A stretch of 36,042 bases of DNA from Desulfosarcina sp. (GTDB lineage: Bacteria > Desulfobacterota > Desulfobacteria > Desulfobacterales > Desulfosarcinaceae): positions 1-36,042 of the forward strand of contig JABZFO010000190.1 in the NCBI GenBank assembly GCA_014237405.1. The letters are read 5' to 3'. A program made the translations under genes and the position numbers. The notes below the pieces were generated by a model. That model did no database searches. It was given only the letters and a program-made list of their open reading frames with translations, and had not been told where the DNA came from. This document shows, piece after piece, positions 1 to 9,779 of the stretch (positions within the stretch are counted from its first letter, which is position 1; the number at the start of each line of letters is the position of its first letter).

Positions 1-49
1 TTTCACCGCCCGCTTCGCTCAAGACGCAGAGGACGCAGAGTTTAAAGCT

Positions 50-84
50 TTTTCCTTTGCCGTTGAGAGGACGGCAAAGGAAAA
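50..84. repeat. Perfect 14-bp hairpin with TGAGAGG loop
   Basis: The arms 50-63 and 71-84 are exact reverse complements and enclose the 7-base loop TGAGAGG (64-70). The hairpin is followed by A-rich rather than T-rich sequence on the plus strand; read on the minus strand it is followed by AAAGC, so it is not a classic intrinsic terminator. The preceding stretch 20-40 has the cgcagaggacgcagag type of short direct repeat seen in many intergenic repeats. It is probably one copy of a dispersed palindromic repeat. Confidence 0.75.
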
Positions 85-158
85 TCAATCAGCGTTTATA
101 TTGTTACAACTAAATGTTTTTATATCCAATTATCCTTTCCCGCAGGGATGAATTCTTT

Positions 159-189
159 ATTGCTTTCCGCCCTCTCAGCGGAAAGCAAT
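159..189. repeat. Perfect 12-bp hairpin with CCTCTCA loop, inverted partner of the 50-84 hairpin
   Basis: Arms 159-170 and 178-189 are exact reverse complements around the loop CCTCTCA (171-177). That loop is the exact reverse complement of the loop in the hairpin at 50-84, so the two are inverted copies of one repeat design, with arms of different sequence but a conserved loop. The right flank (about 207-230) again carries the ctttgcg/ctctgcgg type of sequence found in mirrored form at 5-40. The stretch 1-270 holds no convincing gene. Confidence 0.7.
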
Positions 190-270
190 TACAAAATGAT
201 GCTTTGCGTGCTTTGCGGCTCTGCGGTGAATATAAAACATTATACGTAATCGTATTTGAGAATATATGTA

Positions 271-990
271 CTAAGCGGATAGAATGCGGAATACCGCGAC
301 ATCTTGAAGATTGGGATGTTCCAGATCAGGCACGCTGCGGGCCTTGTAAGTGATGAGGGGACGGATACCGGCAGATGGGGAAAACGCCCTCCCCGGATCG
401 GCGGAAATCACGGATACTCCTTGAGATACCAACTGTCTCAGCCAGTTCATACCATGTCCGGCCAGCCGTGAATCATACCAGATGTCACCCGCCAGAACGA
501 CCGCCCATCCCGGGTTTTCCGTGTAGATCAGATCCGATGCATCGGTTTCAATGGACACATGATTGGCGTTCCCGTTTATTCTGACGGCCTGGAGAGCCAC
601 CGGATCGATGTCCGATGCCGTTACGCAGCGGGCACCCGATTTGGCGGCGGCAATGGCCGCGATGCCGCACCCGGCACCGAAATCAAGGATATGCTTGCCG
701 CGGACCAGTTGGGGATTGTCCAGGATATATCGGGCCAGGGCCTGGCCGCCGCTCCAGGCAAATGCCCAATAGGGACGGGCGATCTCTTTCGCCTCGGGGG
801 TATCCTCAAACGCCTGCCAAAGCGGGGACGTCTGCTTAAGAAGGTTGAGGCAAATTTCAGGCACCAGCACTGTGGAAACCACACTGGTGTTGTCGAGAAT
901 CAATCGCCTTTCAGCCGTGATTGAGCCATGGGAATCAAGGGTCGACATCAGTGTTTCTGATCTGAGAAGTCCCGAGCGTTGACACGGCAC
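271..990 (-). CDS. Class I SAM-dependent methyltransferase, protein-lysine/PrmA-like family
   Basis: A 239-aa Rossmann-fold methyltransferase. Motif I is clear at about residues 101-109 (ILDFGAGCG), followed by TASDIDPVALQAVRINGNAN, the acidic loop that binds the SAM ribose, and VVLAGDIWYD, the post-II motif typical of the ETFB-lysine methyltransferase / PrmA-like group (METTL20/Nnt1-type). The substrate cannot be read from sequence; a protein lysine or amine is the usual target in this group. The GTG start at 990 has GAGG 5 nt upstream; an ATG at 948 (MSTLDSHG) is an alternative with no ribosome site. It follows the YopT-like gene in the same direction with a 45-nt gap, so co-transcription is possible, but it may be an unrelated housekeeping enzyme. 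Confidence 0.8.
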   Translation of the reverse strand: MPCQRSGLLRSETLMSTLDSHGSITAERRLILDNTSVVSTVLVPEICLNLLKQTSPLWQAFEDTPEAKEIARPYWAFAWSGGQALARYILDNPQLVRGKHILDFGAGCGIAAIAAAKSGARCVTASDIDPVALQAVRINGNANHVSIETDASDLIYTENPGWAVVLAGDIWYDSRLAGHGMNWLRQLVSQGVSVISADPGRAFSPSAGIRPLITYKARSVPDLEHPNLQDVAVFRILSA

Positions 991-1035
991 ATTTTCCTCA
1001 GCCGGCTATACAGCATAAACGATTCTTATATTTTT

Positions 1036-1584
1036 CTACAACGCCACCTTGTAAACATACCACTTGTTTTGCAAGCTTGGATAGGTTCCAGCGAGAAAAT
1101 TTCGGATATCATTTTTAAAAGAACTGAATAGAGAAGCTTTGCAAGAATATTGGCCAAAGTTGGGATCAAAGAAAACACTGCGAGAGGAAAACCGCGCGAA
1201 CGCCATGGTGTGGCCCCCCGCCCCATAAATGGTCAACACATAGACACCCTTTGATGATGTAAGGTTACAGTTCCCCCCGGCTCCGTTGGCATAACGCCTG
1301 CCCACCATGTTCATCCGGTCAAAGTAGCCCATGTGCCATTGGTCCACCCTTCCGGTAAAATCCCCGCCTGCCGCATCGACAGCTGCCTGTTCTTTCGACC
1401 GGACCACATGCATGGCCCCGGCAGCAAGCAGGCTGACACCGATAGGGCTGGTCAGCATCTTTCTGGCCTTGACCGTATTTTTAGCCCAGTGGCAGGAAGT
1501 TGTCATACATATACCGTGGACGGCTGTAGATCCAAGCTTTCCTTTAACATTGTTCGTATAACGCCAATCTCTTGTCAGGCTCAT
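1036..1584 (-). CDS. YopT/AvrPphB-type (peptidase C58-like) cysteine protease, candidate T6SS effector
   Basis: A 182-aa protein with no signal peptide. Seen: Cys26 in HGICMTTSCHWAK, His125 in GAGGHTMAFARF, Asp140 in VFFDPNFGQY. In C58 proteases (YopT C139/H258/D274; AvrPphB C98/H212/D227) the catalytic Cys sits in a G-[IV]-C-x3-S-x2-W context, the His in GH[AT]xA, and the Asp in FDPNFG, 15-16 residues after the His; here that gap is exactly 15. The match is to short motifs, not a computed alignment. ATG 1584 is chosen because GGAGGG lies 4 nt upstream (1589-1594); the longer reading frame would need a TTG inside that ribosome site. It is the first gene after clpV in the T6SS direction, about 310 nt downstream. 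An effector role is inference; no immunity gene is evident, which would suit a eukaryote-directed toxin. Confidence 0.62.
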   Translation of the reverse strand: MSLTRDWRYTNNVKGKLGSTAVHGICMTTSCHWAKNTVKARKMLTSPIGVSLLAAGAMHVVRSKEQAAVDAAGGDFTGRVDQWHMGYFDRMNMVGRRYANGAGGNCNLTSSKGVYVLTIYGAGGHTMAFARFSSRSVFFDPNFGQYSCKASLFSSFKNDIRNFLAGTYPSLQNKWYVYKVAL

Positions 1585-1652
1585 GATTCCCTCCAAATAT
1601 CAAAATTTTAACGCTAATTCTTTCAAGCATGGAAAGCTTGAATAGCTGTTGC

Positions 1653-1726
1653 GGTGGGCAGTGCCCACCCTACAAGATCTTTGAAACCACAAGGGATCGT
1701 CGATAGTAGGGTGGGCACTGCCCACC
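1653..1726. repeat. Inverted pair of 21-bp near-palindromic repeats
   Basis: Positions 1653-1673 and 1706-1726 are exact reverse complements of each other (21 of 21). Each core, GGTGGGCAGTGCCCACC or its complement, is itself palindromic except at the centre base, so either copy alone or the pair can fold. The structure lies between the clpV stop and the YopT-like gene, where it could act as a transcription attenuator or mRNA end, though no U-tract follows. The design is a common type of bacterial intergenic repeat. Confidence 0.8.
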
Positions 1727-1788
1727 ATGAACCGGCCGAAATAATAACCAAGCCCGGAAATACCGTTTGAAAGGATCTCATTCCCTTC

Positions 1789-1887
1789 GTAACCGTTCAC
1801 CGGTTCAAAGGTTCAGGGTTCAAAGGTTCGCCGAAACCTCAGCCAAAGTGACCATTAACGGTAAACGAGGATCCGGTGAACGGTTAC
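1789..1887. mobile_element. MITE-like element, family B copy 1
   Basis: The ends are inverted repeats: GTAACCGTTCACCGG at the left and CCGGTGAACGGTTAC at the right are exact reverse complements. The interior matches the element at 34266-34349 almost base for base (AAGGTTCGCCGAAACCTCAG..., AAAGTGACCATTAACGGTAAACGA), but this copy has an extra 15-bp duplication of the GGTTCAAA segment. It encodes nothing. It ends only 7 nt from the clpV stop codon. The terminal inverted repeats plus a second full copy 32 kb away support mobility; no target duplication was clear. Confidence 0.72.
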
Positions 1888-1894
1888 TTCCCTT

Positions 1895-4540
<2,646 letters not shown>

Positions 4541-4558
4541 GGTTCTCTCCTTTGTTGG

Positions 4559-4902
4559 CTGTTGAGCTGTTGAGCTGATAAGCTGTTGAGCTGTTGAGCT
4601 GATAAGCTGTTGAGCTGTTGAGCTGATAAGCTGTTGAGCTGTTGAGCTGATAAGCTGTTGAGCTGTTGAGCTGATAAGCTGATAAGCTGTTGAGCTGATA
4701 AGCTGTTGAGCTGATAAGCTGTTGAGCTGTTGAGCTGTTGAGCTGTTGAGCTGTTGAGCTGTTGAGCTGATAAGCTGTTGAGTTGATAAGCTGATAAGCT
4801 GTTGAGCTGTTGAGCTGATAAGCTGTTGAGCTGTTGAGCTGATAAGCTGTTGAGTTGATAAGCTGATAAGCTGTTGAGTTGATAAGCTGATAAGCTGTTG
4901 AG
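4559..4902. repeat. Tandem array of 43 in-phase 8-bp units in the clpV leader
   Basis: The 344-bp stretch reads, on the plus strand, as consecutive octamers of mainly two kinds, CTGTTGAG and CTGATAAG, with occasional TTGATAAG. The length is an exact multiple of eight and the octamer phase at the last unit (4895-4902) agrees with the first (4559-4566), so there is no net insertion or deletion. The common higher-order pattern is two CTGTTGAG units followed by one CTGATAAG. Spacer-like unique sequence is absent, which excludes a CRISPR array. It lies between the 4-helix-bundle gene and clpV, ending about 20 nt before the clpV start codon, hence within its likely 5' leader. Copy number is likely to vary by slippage. 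Confidence 0.95.
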
Positions 4903-4945
4903 ATGTTCAGATTTGCGCTTATTAGCTTAACCGCTTAAAGGCTCA

Positions 4946-5329
4946 TCAGCGGCTTTTCTTCATTGACTTTATTAGTGAATTCAACATTTTAGTGATCTCC
5001 AGGGAATTGTCCTGTATTTTCGCCAATTCGGTTTCTTCAATCCATTCCAATCTGGAGAACAGTATTAACAAAGTGACGACTTCGAATAATGATCCACGTG
5101 CGATGTAAAGATACTGGATGAATTCTTTTGTGGTTTGGCGGCCTTTGCCTTCGGCGATGTTCAGCGCAACCGAAGCGCTGGCAGATTCAAGCTGTTCGAT
5201 CAGTCGATAATGCTTTCTGGGGGCTTCAATCTTATCGATCAGTCGAATCACAGCTTCTGAGAATAAAACCGCTTTTTGCCATACCTTCAGTTCCTGAAAA
5301 CTAAAATGCGTTTTCTCAGCAACACTCAT
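4946..5329 (-). CDS. Four-helix-bundle protein (S23 / 23S rRNA intervening-sequence protein family)
   Basis: A 127-aa, almost wholly helical protein with the family hallmarks: ELKVWQKA near the N-terminus, QLESASASVALNIAEGKGRQTTKEFIQYLYIARGS in the middle and a final helix ITKMLNSLIKSMKK. Family members are found inside 23S rRNA intervening sequences and as orphan genes; their molecular role is not established, and the fold is shared with the Avd accessory protein of diversity-generating retroelements. Here it sits between tssG and clpV, where T6SS operons normally carry nothing of the kind. Both flanks (4903-4945 and 5341-5390) contain short TTA/AGCT-rich repeat-like sequence related to the neighbouring array, suggesting insertion as a unit. 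No strong ribosome site precedes the ATG. Confidence 0.88.
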   Translation of the reverse strand: MSVAEKTHFSFQELKVWQKAVLFSEAVIRLIDKIEAPRKHYRLIEQLESASASVALNIAEGKGRQTTKEFIQYLYIARGSLFEVVTLLILFSRLEWIEETELAKIQDNSLEITKMLNSLIKSMKKSR

Positions 5330-5388
5330 AAATCCATTGCTTTTTTTTATACGCTCATTAACTTAAAAGCTCACCAACTCAACAGCTA

Positions 5389-6429
5389 TTAAAACTTCAA
5401 CAGTTTTAAATCATACTCCTGAAAAGTGAAGAAAATATCTTTTTCATACACATGCCCAGGTGAAGATACCCAGGTGGTCCACCCGAGCAGGGGCGTATCG
5501 GCACCTGATGCGCCCAGTTGACAGAGAGGAACCTCCTCTTTTTTGAGGTATACTCGAATTTCAAACTCGAACTCGATACCGACCATGTATCGGGTCAGTG
5601 AAAATATGGGAACGAGCAAATCGCCGATGGGCATCAACCGGGAAAATTTCTCCCGTCCAACCGGCCCGACGTGGACCCGGAATTTGGTCTGACTCTCCCA
5701 TACCTGGCTACCGCATATGGCATCATCTCCGAGTGTGGCATTGGCGGCACCCAGTTGGGTCTGATCATCCGGGTCCAGATCAACGATGCGTTCGATGTAC
5801 TGTTCCACCCGAACCGTTTCATCTGCAAAATAGGCGGCGGCCGCTTCTATGGCAACGGCGGACGCCACCGGCCGGGACAGGAGCCCGCTGTAAAAGGCCA
5901 GGGATTCTTCGGGCAGTCCGATCATCTCCGTCAGCCCCGATGTTCCAAGGCCGCTTAGGCTCAACACATATCGGGACAACCGGTCCCTGGCTCCAAACCG
6001 GTAGTTTTCCGGAAAACGGTGTTTTTTCCATATCAGGTAATACAACGTGATCAGGCGATGGTGAAACAGGTCCAGGAACGCAGCCAGTGTGTGATCCTTT
6101 TTCCGCGCCCGATCCAGAATCAACTGGGTGTACCATTGGGGCAGTTCACCGGAAGGTCCGGTCAATCCTAAAAAAGCCACCTCCATCATCGGCGGAGATT
6201 CGGGTCCATCTCTCCTTAAATCGGAAATGTCACTGGCAGGAAAAGCGAATCCTTTTTTAACCGTAAATCGGACAGGCTCTTCCATCGGAACCAGGGCTTC
6301 TCCCAGATTCTTACCATTTGGTGCAAAGCGTTCCAGCAGATGAACGGCCCGAAAAAAGGAGAACTCGTAAAACCTGTCGAACAGCTGTTCGCTTAAAGCA
6401 GGATCTGGTTTCCGCTTCTTGGCGGCCAT
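5389..6429 (-). CDS. tssG: TssG, T6SS baseplate wedge protein (VasB/ImpH)
   Basis: A 346-aa protein of normal TssG length that pairs with TssF and TssE in the baseplate wedge. The N-terminus (LFDRFYEFSFFRAVHLLERF) and the following VRFTVKKGFAFPASDISDL and MMEVAFLGLTGPSGELPQWYTQLI are typical of the family; the last is the most recognisable TssG signature. The central HRLITLYYLIWKKHRF segment also fits. The start codon ATG 6429 overlaps the end of tssF by 37 nt, with GAGGAAA upstream, so the two genes are translationally coupled. Downstream come the 4-helix-bundle gene and the 8-bp array instead of the expected immediate clpV. Confidence 0.95.
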   Translation of the reverse strand: MAAKKRKPDPALSEQLFDRFYEFSFFRAVHLLERFAPNGKNLGEALVPMEEPVRFTVKKGFAFPASDISDLRRDGPESPPMMEVAFLGLTGPSGELPQWYTQLILDRARKKDHTLAAFLDLFHHRLITLYYLIWKKHRFPENYRFGARDRLSRYVLSLSGLGTSGLTEMIGLPEESLAFYSGLLSRPVASAVAIEAAAAYFADETVRVEQYIERIVDLDPDDQTQLGAANATLGDDAICGSQVWESQTKFRVHVGPVGREKFSRLMPIGDLLVPIFSLTRYMVGIEFEFEIRVYLKKEEVPLCQLGASGADTPLLGWTTWVSSPGHVYEKDIFFTFQEYDLKLLKF

Positions 6430-8198
6430 ATCTTAACACTTTCCTCTCGCTGGAGGGTTCTCACCTCAAGCTGAGAAAACGAATTCACGGAAACATACTG
6501 TGAGAGAAATCGTTCCAGCACACTGGCAAACAGAAAAAGACCGGTTCCCACATATTTATCTTCATCAAAGGTTATCGTGACCTGAACACCCCGGCAAAAG
6601 GTTCGCCTGATGCGTTTGGTGATGTGCCGCGTGTCAACGGAAACGATCCCGTTGATCTGCTGCTGTGTAGAAAGGGAATTATCAAAGTCATACAGTCTGA
6701 GGATCTCCTTGAGTGCCTGTTCACCGCCTTCGACCAATGACATGTAGTTGAGTGAAAGGTGGGATATAAGCCGCCACTGCAGCGCGCCACCCATGAATGG
6801 TCGTCGCGTCGCCGTCGGCTTGTTCACACAGGTGACTTTGGAAACCGGAGCCGCCGTCTCCAAATTGAAGTCTCCACGCCGGTCACCGAATGGCAGCCGT
6901 GAAGGCAGATCGCGATTGGTGCAGGTGACTCGAATGGTGAGGATATCCTCACCCGGGTGGGATGGCGTCAGCTTCAAATCGGAAAATGAGAGAAAAACAT
7001 CCGTCCCCCGGTCGCCTTTCCTCTGGGACGCCCTTCGTTGGACGTGCCAGAACACCTGCTCCTCATCAATCGATTCGGCTCCCAGATGGTGTCGGATGGA
7101 GTAAAATGGTTTGTATTCCATCTGAACGCTTGAAGAGCCGGAAAGGGATGCGGTGACCTGATCCACCCGGTATACTTCAGTGGCCTCCTGTCGCCGCACG
7201 TCCGGTATAACCGGGTACTCGTTTTTTCTGTGTTCTATACGAATGGGTTCTGCGATTCGCTGATACAGGTTGATGACCGGGGCGGCATTCAATTGGAAGG
7301 TGTCGGCATTGACCACCAGCCCCTCTTTGACGGCACGATTCAGATAGATGCGCAACACCAGGATATCGGAAGTCTGCCTGCTTTTCAGCCGGTCAAGGCC
7401 TCCAACATTGAAAAACAGAAATTTTTCAGGAAAACAGAAATATTCGAAAAGCAGAAGGTATCCGGGAAAGGAGCGTCTGGAATAGGGCAGCATCACTTCT
7501 TCCGCGCCGAATCCTACCGGCTGGATCTCCTTTGGGGAAAGTGAAAGCGTTGATCGGTTCCCCTCGTCATCTTTTACATCACACTCGATATGGCAAGCAT
7601 GATTGAATAGCAGTTCGTAAAGATGAAATACATGCTGGTGGGGCCCATTGAGGAAGAACCGCAGGTGTTGCCAGTCGATTTGCGACATGCTCACCTTGTT
7701 AAAGCTTTTCATCTCAATTTCTATTGCCTGTACAGCCCCTTTTACCAATTTCTGAGGATCTCGAATCTGTGCCGATACAACCTCCAGCGGCAACATGTGA
7801 ACCGCCTGGGTGGTTGAAAAGCGGCATGGCGAGCCTTTTACGGGCTTTGAGAAAAGCGCTGTCCCGGTATCGATCCGGTAACCGTTTTCCGGTATGTTCT
7901 GTTTAACCGGGTCGAACCGGACGATGGACATGGAGGGGATGGGTCGAATATAGTGAGGATAGACGATGTTGAGCAGGGATTCTGTAATTTCAGGAAAATC
8001 ATCGTCTATTTTCTTGTGGAGCCGCCCGCTGATGAATGCAAACGCCTCGATCAACCGTTCAGTATGGGGATCATCGCATTTGTCCGCCTCGAGGAGCAAC
8101 CGCCCTGCAATCTTAGGATATTTTTTGGCAAATTCCACCCCCATCTCGCGGATGAAGGTCAATTCACGTTCGTAGTAATTCAACAGCGCATCAACCAT
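6393..8198 (-). CDS. tssF: TssF, T6SS baseplate wedge protein (VasA/ImpG)
   Basis: A 601-aa TssF, the largest wedge subunit of the T6SS baseplate, of normal length. The start MVDALLNYYERELTFIREMGVEFAKKYPKIAGRLLLEADKCDDPHTERLIEAFAFISGRLHKKIDDDFPEI is the classic family N-terminus. Later conserved segments include LNIVYPHYIRPIPSMSIV and HLSLNYMSLVEGGEQALKEILRLYDF near residue 500. ATG 8198 has GGAG 6 nt upstream. It overlaps tssG by 37 nt at its 3' end. On its 5' side a 473-nt repeat-filled gap separates it from tssE, so it may depend on read-through or a promoter within that gap. Confidence 0.97.
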   Translation of the reverse strand: MVDALLNYYERELTFIREMGVEFAKKYPKIAGRLLLEADKCDDPHTERLIEAFAFISGRLHKKIDDDFPEITESLLNIVYPHYIRPIPSMSIVRFDPVKQNIPENGYRIDTGTALFSKPVKGSPCRFSTTQAVHMLPLEVVSAQIRDPQKLVKGAVQAIEIEMKSFNKVSMSQIDWQHLRFFLNGPHQHVFHLYELLFNHACHIECDVKDDEGNRSTLSLSPKEIQPVGFGAEEVMLPYSRRSFPGYLLLFEYFCFPEKFLFFNVGGLDRLKSRQTSDILVLRIYLNRAVKEGLVVNADTFQLNAAPVINLYQRIAEPIRIEHRKNEYPVIPDVRRQEATEVYRVDQVTASLSGSSSVQMEYKPFYSIRHHLGAESIDEEQVFWHVQRRASQRKGDRGTDVFLSFSDLKLTPSHPGEDILTIRVTCTNRDLPSRLPFGDRRGDFNLETAAPVSKVTCVNKPTATRRPFMGGALQWRLISHLSLNYMSLVEGGEQALKEILRLYDFDNSLSTQQQINGIVSVDTRHITKRIRRTFCRGVQVTITFDEDKYVGTGLFLFASVLERFLSQYVSVNSFSQLEVRTLQREESVKIWPPRSGNQILL

Positions 8199-8269
8199 CG
8201 CATCTCCACGTCAAGCAATCGACACAGCCGACCTTAGTATCTTAATACTGAAATTTGTGTTTTTTATGT

Positions 8270-8442
8270 CAGAAAATAAAAGACAAATAGCAAATAAATC
8301 ACAATGACTAAAATTCAAAATTCCAAACCTTAATATTGGAGAAATCAAAGTGACAATCAACTATTGGTTTTTGATCTTATTTGAGATTTGGATACTGTAA
8401 TTTGGAATTTATTTGGAATTTGGTATTTGTATTTTGTTATTT
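8270..8442. repeat. AT-rich imperfect inverted repeat between tssE and tssF
   Basis: The left arm (about 8275-8328: aaaagacaaatagcaaataaatcacaat... through aattccaaac) is an imperfect reverse complement of the right arm (about 8382-8442: gatttgga..., aatttggaattt, ttgtattttgttattt). The arms run about 50 bp each around a 55-bp centre. The sequence carries no reading frame and resembles the AAATTCCAAA-type extragenic inverted repeats common in delta-proteobacteria-like genomes. Together with the MITE-like element beside it, it fills most of the 473-nt gap between tssE and tssF. Confidence 0.6.
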
Positions 8443-8447
8443 AAGCT

Positions 8448-8584
8448 TTGATGATCTCATAAACAGTCTTGGGATCGTCATGCCGGACATGATCCGGCAT
8501 CCAGAACATACTGAATTTAATGGATTCCGGCTTTCGCCGGAATGACAAGAAAACGGACAAATTGACTTTCTACGAATCCATCAA
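8448..8584. mobile_element. MITE-like element, family A copy 1 (between tssE and tssF)
   Basis: A short noncoding element with imperfect terminal inverted repeats (TTGATGATCTCATAAACAGTC at left; the complement-like GACTTTCTACGAATCCATCA at right) and two internal perfect hairpins: ATGCCGGA/TCCGGCAT around CATGA, and TTCCGGC/GCCGGAA around TTTC. The same element, slightly longer in the middle, is at 12122-12280. If the ends are taken as GATG...CATC, the flanks AAGCTTT and AAGCTAT could be a degenerate target duplication. Confidence 0.75.
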
Positions 8585-8671
8585 GCTATGGTGCTTACAA
8601 TTTGTTGTTTCCGGTTTATCCGGGTTAGGGTTCACAAAGGTCATTTGTACGCCGAGCAGGTACATGCCAAC

Positions 8672-9148
8672 TCATTTTGAAATGACGTACTCGGCCCGTT
8701 TTACATCGAAATAAGTGTCAAAGGCCACCGGTTCCGACAGTGGCTCCACAACGAGGATCCCGGTTATTTTGAAACTGAGCGCCCGCTCTCCCTTTGTCGC
8801 GGGTTCCACATGCACCTTCGCGTTCTTCAGCCGGGGCTCGAACTTCGAAATCGTCTGTTCGATCTCCTGCCGGATTTTTCTCAGGGCAAACGGATTTTTA
8901 GGATTTTCCGAAGAAAAATCCCTCAGTCCGTAAACGTAAACCGAGTTGTTGATCTCCCGGTACTCCGATGGAGGGATGAAAATGTGCTGCCGGGTGTTCA
9001 GCAGATGTTCCAGGTCCCGTACGACGGACGCACGTATCTCCCGCATCCCCATCAATCGATACTGGACAGGCTCTTGTGATTTTACGGGTTCGTGGTCCAC
9101 GAGCCTGTCCAGTAAAGATATAACCAGGTTTTCCGTTTTCCGCTTCAT
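8672..9148 (-). CDS. tssE: TssE, gp25-like T6SS baseplate protein
   Basis: A 158-aa protein of the gp25/W-like lysozyme-fold family that nucleates sheath assembly at the baseplate. Visible signatures: MKRKTENLVISLLDRLVD at the N-terminus, REIRASVVRDLEHLLNTRQ (the conserved ES[VI]xRDLExLLNTR region) and VYVYGLRDFS. The C-terminal half contains KIRQEIEQTISKFEPRLKNAKVHVEP and RALSFKITGILVVEPLSEPVAFDTYFD, both usual for the family. It starts 13 nt after the hcp stop, so hcp and tssE are one unit. No good Shine-Dalgarno sequence precedes the ATG; translation is probably coupled to hcp. Confidence 0.94.
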   Translation of the reverse strand: MKRKTENLVISLLDRLVDHEPVKSQEPVQYRLMGMREIRASVVRDLEHLLNTRQHIFIPPSEYREINNSVYVYGLRDFSSENPKNPFALRKIRQEIEQTISKFEPRLKNAKVHVEPATKGERALSFKITGILVVEPLSEPVAFDTYFDVKRAEYVISK

Positions 9149-9161
9149 TCAGCGCGTTTGA

Positions 9162-9659
9162 TCATCCGCCTGTATTCAAGTGCAGATCCCAATGGGCTTC
9201 TACATTGCCCTTGGGCTTTCCGGTGGCGTGGTCAGTCTCCGTGTACGTCCACTTGATCTTTCCATATGCAAAGCTCACTTCTTCCATGGGCAGGGCTTCT
9301 CCACCCTGCGCGGATCCGCCGGGGCTGTATGAAGTGACCACTGCGTCTTCAAGTGTGTACTTCATATAGACATTTTTGTCTCCGCCCGCCCTGCACAATT
9401 CCATTAATACAGTAGGGATATGTTCTCCGTTGCTGCAATACAAAGCCAGTTTTGGGGAGGCTTTGTCCATAGACTTTACAATAGAAAAATCACTGTGGTC
9501 GCACCGTTCTGCCGTACGACTCCCGCCACTGCTCACCGATCCGGACCCCGATTGTGTGACTGCATGACTAAAGGAAAGGATCTCAACCCAATCCGCGTGT
9601 TTGTCATCCGTGCACTCACCGTCAATTCCTTCCATTTTCATAAATACGTCGAATGCCAT
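9162..9659 (-). CDS. hcp: Hcp (TssD), T6SS inner-tube protein
   Basis: A 165-aa Hcp-family protein; hexamers stack to form the tube propelled by sheath contraction and can carry small effectors in their lumen. The start MAFDVFMKMEGIDGECTDDKHADWVEILSFSHAV and the later KASPKLALYCSNGEHIPTVLMELCRAGG and VSFAYGKIKWTYTETD are characteristic. The length is the standard one, with no C-terminal extension, so it is not an evolved Hcp with a fused toxin. ATG 9659 has a strong AGGAGGG site 7 nt upstream. The 331-nt gap before it, after tssC, may hold a separate promoter, which would fit the high expression Hcp needs. Confidence 0.96.
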   Translation of the reverse strand: MAFDVFMKMEGIDGECTDDKHADWVEILSFSHAVTQSGSGSVSSGGSRTAERCDHSDFSIVKSMDKASPKLALYCSNGEHIPTVLMELCRAGGDKNVYMKYTLEDAVVTSYSPGGSAQGGEALPMEEVSFAYGKIKWTYTETDHATGKPKGNVEAHWDLHLNTGG

Positions 9660-9779
9660 GGTTCTTCCCTCCTACGTTTAGGGTTGGTGTTAATAAAAGG
9701 ACGCCTCCTGCTTATGGAACTAAACAAGAGATGGCAGGCGATCGTCCGCCACGGGTTAAAATTTTCCGACCTGTGCGAT

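Noticed and set aside
114..353. 79-aa plus-strand frame at the left end
   Set aside because: It runs through the hairpin repeat at 159-189 and into the methyltransferase on the other strand; no ribosome site.
4559..4902. CRISPR array
   Set aside because: Octamers are directly adjacent with no unique spacers, and no cas genes are in the window.
4946..5329. Avd protein of a diversity-generating retroelement
   Set aside because: The fold is shared, but there is no reverse transcriptase, template repeat or variable repeat in the window; the S23-type match is enough.
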